Source: Anaerolineales bacterium (GTDB lineage: Bacteria > Chloroflexota > Anaerolineae > Anaerolineales > Villigracilaceae). Taken from it: DNA of 64,000 bases. The stretch covers positions 1-64,000 of the forward strand of contig JAUQXA010000050.1 in assembly GCA_030834895.1 (NCBI GenBank). The letters are read 5' to 3'. Positions 57,620-64,000 of the stretch are shown here, piece after piece; the first letter of the stretch is position 1; each line of letters begins with the position of its first letter. Made by a program: the position numbers and the translations under genes. The notes under the pieces were generated by a model, which saw only the letters and a list, made by a program, of their open reading frames with translations, made no database searches and was not told where the DNA came from.

Positions 57620-58560
57620 ACTTTCGCCTCCTGTGTTTCCGCAAGATGGATAAAGACATCTTCCATCGAAACTTTTGCCTCGCGCAGGATGCTGACTTCC
57701 GCGCCTTCTTCTCTTAAGGATTTTTCGATTCGCGGCATGACCTCAGCCGGGTCGCTGACCGAGAGGCGCAGGCGGTCGCCGACGGCTCTCCAGCCAAGCA
57801 CGCCATTCGTCTGGTCGGCGACGGCGCGTAACGTTTTGCGCGGCTGGGCTTTGACTTCCACAATGCGGAACGGCATCTGCTCTTCCAATTCCGCTGGCGC
57901 GCCCGTAATCAGCATCCGCCCGTGATAAAGTACGCCCACGCGGTTGCAGCGTTCGGCTTCATCCATGTACGGCGTGCTGACCATCACCGTCACGCCGCGC
58001 TGAATGACTTTGGCAAGCAACTGCCATAACTCGCGCCGCGAGACCGGGTCCACGCCTGTGGTGGGTTCATCCAGCAACAGGATTTGCGGCTCGTGAATCA
58101 AGGCGCACGCCAGCGCCAGTTTTTTGCGCATCCCGCCCGAAAGGTTCTCGCTACGGCGGGATGTGAAATCCGTCAGGCGAGCAAACTCCAGCAATTCGTC
58201 AATGCGGCTTTTTTGTATATCGCTCGGCACACCGTTGATGTCGGCAAAGAAGCGCAGGTTTTCCATCACGCTCAGGTCAGGATACAGGCTGAATGCCTGC
58301 GGCATATAGCCGAGCCTGACTCGGATTTCCTCCGGCTGTTTGTGAACGTCAAAACCCGCCAGATGTGCCGACCCTGAGGTGGCTTCCATGACAGTGGAAA
58401 GGATTCTCAGCAGTGTGGTTTTCCCCGCCCCGTCGGGACCAACCACCCCATAGAGTTCGCCTTTATTTACTGAAAGGTCAATCTCTGTCAGGGCGGGTTC
58501 CGCATCCTTTCCTTTTGAGTAATATTTTGAGAGTTGCTTCGCTATTACAATTTCTTCCAT
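57616..58560 (-). CDS. ABC transporter ATPase
   Basis: GVVGPDGAGKTTLLRIL; ENLSGGMRKKLALACALIHEPQILLLDEPTTGVD. Confidence 0.95.
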   Translation of the reverse strand: MEEIVIAKQLSKYYSKGKDAEPALTEIDLSVNKGELYGVVGPDGAGKTTLLRILSTVMEATSGSAHLAGFDVHKQPEEIRVRLGYMPQAFSLYPDLSVMENLRFFADINGVPSDIQKSRIDELLEFARLTDFTSRRSENLSGGMRKKLALACALIHEPQILLLDEPTTGVDPVSRRELWQLLAKVIQRGVTVMVSTPYMDEAERCNRVGVLYHGRMLITGAPAELEEQMPFRIVEVKAQPRKTLRAVADQTNGVLGWRAVGDRLRLSVSDPAEVMPRIEKSLREEGAEVSILREAKVSMEDVFIHLAETQEAKV

Positions 58561-58596
58561 TTACTTCTCCTATAGGGTAATGACAATGCCCAACGA

Positions 58597-59292
58597 TTAT
58601 CCGTTTCGCAAGGGCGCGATTATTTTTGAGAGCATGTCTCCCAAACGACTGCGGGCTTCCTTGTCCATGCGCTCGAGCAGGATTTCATATTTGCGAATTT
58701 TCTTGAGAAAACTATCTGTGAGTTCCACCGCATCATCTTCACTTGATGCCAGTCCCAGCATGAAGCCCGGAAGCAGGTAGAGATCTCCGGCATTTTTTTT
58801 CTCAATTAATGCCAGCATCACGGAAGCGTAATAATCCATCATGCGATGCCGTCCCCTGGCCCGCAGCCTTGTAACCAGATCGCCAATCAGGTTTGAGCAA
58901 TACAAAACATCGTCCAGCCCGCCATCCACCTGAAGGAGGATATCTTCGGCAAGTTTTGCGTCTTCAAATTCCCCTGCGGCGATCTTCGTAATGACTCTTT
59001 CCTTGGCTTCCTCCCAAGAAGCCGCTTCAGCCCCTGCCAACTTTCTGAAGGTTTCCTCAGCCTTTTTGGTAGGTTTAAATGAAATAGAAGCCCGCCCGGG
59101 ACCCTCGCTATGGGTTTCATATACCGATTCAACGTAGCCTTTTTCCTCCAACAATCGAAGCATGTCATAAGCAGTGTATTTGCTGAGATTCAATTGCTCT
59201 GCTACGGTTGAATAGTGGATGGGTCCCTGGATTTCCTTATAAATATCCAGTATTTTTTCGATGAATGCCTTTTGTCTTTTTGTGATTTTCAT
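58597..59292 (-). CDS. wHTH regulator (paralogue of 28224..28928)
   Basis: TKRQKAFIEKILDIYKEIQGPIHYSTVAEQLNLSKYTAYDMLRLLEEKGYVE. Confidence 0.8.
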   Translation of the reverse strand: MKITKRQKAFIEKILDIYKEIQGPIHYSTVAEQLNLSKYTAYDMLRLLEEKGYVESVYETHSEGPGRASISFKPTKKAEETFRKLAGAEAASWEEAKERVITKIAAGEFEDAKLAEDILLQVDGGLDDVLYCSNLIGDLVTRLRARGRHRMMDYYASVMLALIEKKNAGDLYLLPGFMLGLASSEDDAVELTDSFLKKIRKYEILLERMDKEARSRLGDMLSKIIAPLRNG

Positions 59293-59413
59293 CAGAATAC
59301 CAAAATAACAAATTTTTCCAAAAAAACCAAAATATAGGCGGAATATTATCGCCGATAAGGCAGTTTGTCAAGTGAAAAATGCTCAAATGAGTAAACTCTT
59401 CCCCCTTTCTCAT

Positions 59414-59454
59414 AAAAACCCTTCCAATACTTTGTTTTTTCAGCATTGGAAGGG
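59414..59454 (-). terminator. Rho-independent terminator (minus strand)
   Basis: Minus strand: CCCTTCCAAT ... ATTGGAAGGG followed by TTTTT. Confidence 0.75.
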
Positions 59455-59464
59455 TGTGTGTGTC

Positions 59465-60313
59465 TTATGCTCCGCCGTACACTTCCGCAAGGAAATTTTT
59501 GAGCGCGGGCATGTACCCGTCGAAGCGCGTGCGGCGGATGTCGTGACTTGCCCCTTCGAGTTGAACGAACTTCAACTTTGCGTTGGCTTCAGCTGCTTTT
59601 TTCGCCGCTTTGGGCGAGACAATGGACATCTTTTCCTTATCACCGATGATCAAAAGAATGGGCGACTGGATTTTGCGGATGATATCGAACGGAGCGGAGA
59701 GGTCCATCGGCATGGTCGCCATTGACCCCAGGAAGTTGAAACTCAATCGCTTTTTCGAGTCCAGCCAGGGCTGGATTTCATCATCGGGATAGGCAGCCAT
59801 CCCCTTGCGTGCCATCTTTAATCCAATGAAGCGCGGCATCAGTTTGAACATGCGCATGTACTTCGCCATCATCTTGCCAAGTTCCTTCGGATCCATCACC
59901 TGCTCCCCGCCGCCCAATTGCTCGCCAGGCAATACGATGGGCGGGTCTTCGAGAAACACGCCGCGCGTCAGGTGTGGATATTCTGCCGCCAGGTGCATGG
60001 ACGTATCCGCGCCCATCGAGTGACCACCCACCACAGGGCGCTCCAGTTTCAGGGCTTCGATTAATCCCGCCAAATCCGCCACGCGCTGTTGTGTTGCATA
60101 ATCTCCCTTGCCAGACGCTGACTTTCCATGCCCGCGCGCGTCGGGCAGGATGACATCGTAATCGCGCTCCAACTCCTTGACGACATGCGTCCAGCACAGA
60201 CCATCATCGCCTGCGCCATGATTGATGACCACCTGCGATTTGTTGCCGCCTGTGCGATAGTAGTGCAGTCGCAAGCCGTTTGCGTTTACATAACCATCCG
60301 ACCATTTTGCCAT
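59465..60313 (-). CDS. Alpha/beta hydrolase
   Basis: VVINHGAGDDGLCWTHVVKELERDYDVILPDARGHGKS; VVGGHSMGADTSM. Confidence 0.92.
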   Translation of the reverse strand: MAKWSDGYVNANGLRLHYYRTGGNKSQVVINHGAGDDGLCWTHVVKELERDYDVILPDARGHGKSASGKGDYATQQRVADLAGLIEALKLERPVVGGHSMGADTSMHLAAEYPHLTRGVFLEDPPIVLPGEQLGGGEQVMDPKELGKMMAKYMRMFKLMPRFIGLKMARKGMAAYPDDEIQPWLDSKKRLSFNFLGSMATMPMDLSAPFDIIRKIQSPILLIIGDKEKMSIVSPKAAKKAAEANAKLKFVQLEGASHDIRRTRFDGYMPALKNFLAEVYGGA

Positions 60314-60369
60314 AGGATGCTCCTATCAATTATTTTTACGCAGAACGTCCCGAAGGAAGTCTCACGCAG

Positions 60370-62787
60370 TTACTTTTTCGTCACCATGCTTGCGCGGATT
60401 AAGGCAAACAAGCCTCTAAAAAAGCGCCTATTGATTATCGTCAGCAGCGCTTCCAGTTTTGCGCGGTTAAAGGCGCCGCCCATCATCAACATACTGCGCA
60501 AGGGCATTTCCTGAACCATGTGTGCCATCATCGCGCCCGTTGGCGTATCTTCCTTGTCTTTGATCATCTTGCCGATCTGGTCTTTCATCATTTGGAACAG
60601 TTGCCTGCCAATGAACGAGCCTCCCATTTCACTGATGGGCGTATTGAGCGTGTACATCCCTTTGGGGGTTGGCGCATTAGCAGGGACGGGTTTCCCAAGC
60701 AGGGCTTCAAAATCCTTTTGACTGACGGACGCGCCTTTGGGGAAGTTGTAATAGGCGGCGAGTCGCTCCCTGTCAGCGGGGAAAGAAGCCTGCTGGTTAG
60801 AATCAAGCCGAATGGTCGCAGTGAGGCGGATGTCGCGCGAGGAAGCGCCAAGGAGAATCTCAAAGTCGCCCGCCTCCACAATCCATTCGCGCTGAGTCAC
60901 ATCATAAAACGCGAAGGCGCGGCGGTTCAACTCGATGCTCACTTCTTTTTCTTCGCCAGGCTGGAGTTCGACTTTGACGAATCCCTTGAGTTCTTTTTGC
61001 GGACGGAACGCGGTGGATTCGACATCGCGCACATACACCTGCGCCGCTTCTTTTCCTGACCTGTTGCCTGTGTTCTTCACCTTGAACGTGATCTTCGCTG
61101 AATCCTTTTCGGCTTTCACCGAAGGGTCGCGGTACTCGAACGCGGTGTAACTCAAGCCATGCCCAAAGGGAAAGAGCACATCTTGATTAACTGTATCGTA
61201 ATAGCGATAGCCGACGTAAATGCTTTCGCGGTATTCGACGACGACGGGACCGCCGGGGTAAGGCTGGGCGGGGGTGTCGGAAAATTGCAGGGGGAAGGTC
61301 TCAGCGAGTTTTCCGCTGGGGTTGATTTTGCCCGTGAGAATGTCGGCAAGCGCGCCCGCGCCTGCCTGTCCGCCCAGGTAGCCTTCCAAAATGGCAGGCA
61401 CATCATTGACCCAAGGCATTTCAACGGGCGCGCCGTTGCTCAAGACGACGACAACTTTTCTATGCGCGGCGGCAAGACGCTGAATGAGCGCATTGTGACC
61501 AGACGGCATTTGCATGTGGGCGCGGTCAAGGCCTTCGGCTTCGTACATATCGGGCAGCCCCGCGTAGATGACGGCGACATCCGCTTTGCCTGCTGTTTCA
61601 ATGGCTTCCTGAAACAGGGCGTCATCGGCGGCGGCGCCTTGTTCGGTGTAGCCTGCCGCGTAAAGGACGTTCTCCGCGCCGACGAGTTTGACCAGTTCAT
61701 CGTGGAGATTTTCCAATTGGGTGGGGTTCATCAACGAACTGCCCGCACCCTGGTAGCGAGGCGTTTTTGCAAAGCGCCCAATCAGGGCGATTTTGGTATT
61801 GGCAGGGATGGGCAGGAGTTGTCTTTCATTTTTGAGCAATACTGCGCCTTCCGCCGCAGCGCGCCACGCCAGTTCGTGATGTGCCTGTTTGTCGTAGGTG
61901 AAATCTTTTGAAAGAGTTTCATCGGCTTTGAAAATCAATATCAAAATGCGTTCCACCGCGCGGTCGAGAACAGTGACATCCAACTCGCCAGATTTGACAG
62001 CCGCGATGATGCGTTCATCGTTTCCGTTTGGCGTACCAGGCATTTCGAGTTCCACGCCTGCGTTAAGAGCATCCACGCGCTCGTTCATCGCGCCCCAGTC
62101 GGTGACAACCAATCCTTGATGCCCCCACTCTTCCTTGAGAATGTCGGTCATCAGATATTTGTTTTCGCAGGCGTAGGTTCCGTTGATCTTGTTGTAGGAA
62201 CACATCAATGTCCAGGGTTGGGCTTCCTTGACGGCAATCTCATAACCCGCCAGATAGATTTCACGCATTGCGCGTTCATCCACGACAGAGTCGGTTGTCA
62301 TGCGGCGGTGTTCCTGATTGTTGAGGGCGTAATGTTTCATGGAAGTCCCCACGCCCTGACTCTGCACGCCGTTGATATGACTCTTGGCGATTTCGCCTGT
62401 GAGATAAGGGTCTTCGGAAAAATATTCGAAGTTACGCCCGCATAATGGAGAGCGTTTGATATTGACGCCGGGTCCCAAAATCACGCCGACTTTTTCCTGA
62501 CGACATTCTTGTCCCAATGCTTTCCCGACTTCAAAGATCAGGTCTCGGTTCCATGTGGCGGCAAGCGCGGATGCGGTGGGAAAACAGGTAGCGGGATCGC
62601 TTTCATTCAAGCCTACATGGTCTGCTTCCCCAGCCTGTTTTCGCAAACCATGTGGACCGTCTGTGACCATAATGGAAGGGACTTTGAGACGTTCAATTCC
62701 CTTCAAGTACCAGAAGCTCAATCCTGAACACAGGGATGCCTTTTCTTCAAGAGTCATTTGCGAAATGATGGAGTTGACGTTTTTCAT
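60370..62787 (-). CDS. GH3 beta-glucosidase
   Basis: ISQMTLEEKASLCSG; GVILGPGVNIKRSPLCGRNFEYFSEDPYLTGEIA; GLVVTDWGAMNERVDALNAGVELEMPG; fibronectin III-like C-terminus. Confidence 0.95.
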   Translation of the reverse strand: MKNVNSIISQMTLEEKASLCSGLSFWYLKGIERLKVPSIMVTDGPHGLRKQAGEADHVGLNESDPATCFPTASALAATWNRDLIFEVGKALGQECRQEKVGVILGPGVNIKRSPLCGRNFEYFSEDPYLTGEIAKSHINGVQSQGVGTSMKHYALNNQEHRRMTTDSVVDERAMREIYLAGYEIAVKEAQPWTLMCSYNKINGTYACENKYLMTDILKEEWGHQGLVVTDWGAMNERVDALNAGVELEMPGTPNGNDERIIAAVKSGELDVTVLDRAVERILILIFKADETLSKDFTYDKQAHHELAWRAAAEGAVLLKNERQLLPIPANTKIALIGRFAKTPRYQGAGSSLMNPTQLENLHDELVKLVGAENVLYAAGYTEQGAAADDALFQEAIETAGKADVAVIYAGLPDMYEAEGLDRAHMQMPSGHNALIQRLAAAHRKVVVVLSNGAPVEMPWVNDVPAILEGYLGGQAGAGALADILTGKINPSGKLAETFPLQFSDTPAQPYPGGPVVVEYRESIYVGYRYYDTVNQDVLFPFGHGLSYTAFEYRDPSVKAEKDSAKITFKVKNTGNRSGKEAAQVYVRDVESTAFRPQKELKGFVKVELQPGEEKEVSIELNRRAFAFYDVTQREWIVEAGDFEILLGASSRDIRLTATIRLDSNQQASFPADRERLAAYYNFPKGASVSQKDFEALLGKPVPANAPTPKGMYTLNTPISEMGGSFIGRQLFQMMKDQIGKMIKDKEDTPTGAMMAHMVQEMPLRSMLMMGGAFNRAKLEALLTIINRRFFRGLFALIRASMVTKK

Positions 62788-62817
62788 GGATTATCTTTTT
62801 TACACAGAATTAACTTT

Positions 62818-64000
62818 CTATTTTCTTACCAGCGACTTAACCAATGCGCCAAAGCCGCGCAAGCCCCTGCCATTGATCATCATCAACAGCGCTTCCAGGG
62901 TTCCGCGCTTGAGCGCGCCATTGGTCATCATCAGCATGGCGCGCAGGGGCATTTCCTTGAGCATGTTCTCGACCATCGCCAGCAGGGGATTATCGGGGTC
63001 ATCCCCGCCGACCATCTTTTTGACCTGTCCATTCATCAGGTTGAGCAGTTGACGGGCAAGCCACGAATCGCTCATGTCGCCGAAGGGCGTGTTGAGGGTG
63101 TAACTGCCCTTTTGCGGCGTCGTATTTTCGGGCAGGGGTTTTCCATAGAGCGCGGCAAAAGTGTCGCGGGAGATGAGGGCAGGGGTCGGGGAAAAGTAGG
63201 GGGCGAGGGTGGCTCTGTCAGCGTAGGAGGAAGCCTGCTGGTCAGAATCCAGCCGAAGGGTCGTTTTGAGGCGAATGTCCTGGGAGGATGCGCCCACCAA
63301 AATCTCGAAGTCGCCCGTTTCCAGAATCCAATCCTTTTTTCCGACATCGTAAAAAGAAAATGCGCGGCGGTCGAGTTCGATTGTCACAGACTTTTCTTCT
63401 TTGGGCTGGATATGGACTTTGGCAAAGCCCTTGAGTTCTTTGAACGGGCGAAAGTGGCTGGATTCGACATCCCGAACATAGACCTGCACCGCTTCTTTTC
63501 CTGACTTGTTGCCTGTGTTCCGTATCTTGAATGTGACCGAGGCTGAATCGTTACGCGCCTGAACAGACAGCTCGCGGTATTCAAAGGTGGTGTAACTCAA
63601 CCCATGCCCGAAGGGGAACAGGACGGGTGCATTGGCGGTGTCGTAATAGCGATAGCCAACGTAAATGCTTTCACGATATTCGACGGTAGAGGGACCGCCG
63701 GGGAAATAAGGGTGAGATGGATTGTCTTCCAGTTTGATGGGGAAGGTCTCGCCGATTTTGCCGCTGGGGTTGACGCGCCCCAGCAGGATGTCGGCTTGAG
63801 CAGCGGCGCCCGCCTGGCCCGCGAGATAGCCTTCGAGAACGGCGGGGACGTTGGCAAGCCAGGGCATTTCGAGAGGATTGCCATTGCTGAGCAGGACAAT
63901 GACTTTCTTATGCGCGGCAGCGACTTTTTCGATGAGCGCGGTGTGCGAAGCGTGAAGTTTCATGCTCGGCTGGTCGCCGCCTTCGGCGACCGCCACACCA
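62818..64000 (-). CDS. GH3 beta-glucosidase, second tandem copy (5' end beyond the window)
   Basis: Parallel to 60370..62787 from ...HTALIEKVAAAHKKVIVLLSNGNPLEMPWLANVPAVLEGYLAGQAGAAAQADILLGRVNPSGKIGETFP; open to the window edge. Confidence 0.93.
   Translation of the reverse strand, partial: GVAVAEGGDQPSMKLHASHTALIEKVAAAHKKVIVLLSNGNPLEMPWLANVPAVLEGYLAGQAGAAAQADILLGRVNPSGKIGETFPIKLEDNPSHPYFPGGPSTVEYRESIYVGYRYYDTANAPVLFPFGHGLSYTTFEYRELSVQARNDSASVTFKIRNTGNKSGKEAVQVYVRDVESSHFRPFKELKGFAKVHIQPKEEKSVTIELDRRAFSFYDVGKKDWILETGDFEILVGASSQDIRLKTTLRLDSDQQASSYADRATLAPYFSPTPALISRDTFAALYGKPLPENTTPQKGSYTLNTPFGDMSDSWLARQLLNLMNGQVKKMVGGDDPDNPLLAMVENMLKEMPLRAMLMMTNGALKRGTLEALLMMINGRGLRGFGALVKSLVRK

Noticed and set aside
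1-64000. tRNA/rRNA genes, CRISPR arrays, integrases or transposases
   Set aside because: Looked for characteristic motifs by eye and found none convincing; a tRNAscan or HMM search would be needed to exclude them fully.

Overview
A 64 kb chromosomal window with the look of a Chloroflexota (Anaerolineae-type) genome; the taxonomy is inferred from gene content and TP-rich surface proteins and was not tested. No rRNA, tRNA, CRISPR array or intact IS was recognised. Main blocks: (1) 1-16.7 kb, a Fic protein followed by an accessory-looking locus with CpaB/SAF, CpaE/ParA-like and CpaF/VirB11-like genes plus VirB4-like and VirD4/TraD-like ATPases, several unknown small proteins and a TP-repeat surface protein. 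Three promoters in this locus share an exactly spaced motif (CCGACAC-N28-TATCAT), and two of them abut the start codon, suggesting leaderless mRNAs. (2) 16.7-29.5 kb, GH3, Sir2 and a lipid-related set with two DegV/PlsY pairs, a thioesterase and a patatin. (3) 29.7-39.8 kb, sulfatase, anSME, sugar ABC transporter and LacI, including an MFS/sulfatase chimeric ORF. (4) 40.8-53.3 kb, metal efflux and a redox/detoxification cluster. Here three genes each contain a single in-frame TGA where the reading frame continues: a peroxiredoxin-like UxxC protein, a DsbA/FrnE-like UPWC protein and a small membrane protein of unknown function. The ORF track truncates all three. They are candidate selenoproteins and the most exciting signal in the window. 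(5) 53.4-64 kb, a TetR/HlyD/ABC exporter and tandem GH3 beta-glucosidases. All family calls come from reading motifs by eye; no database search was run.
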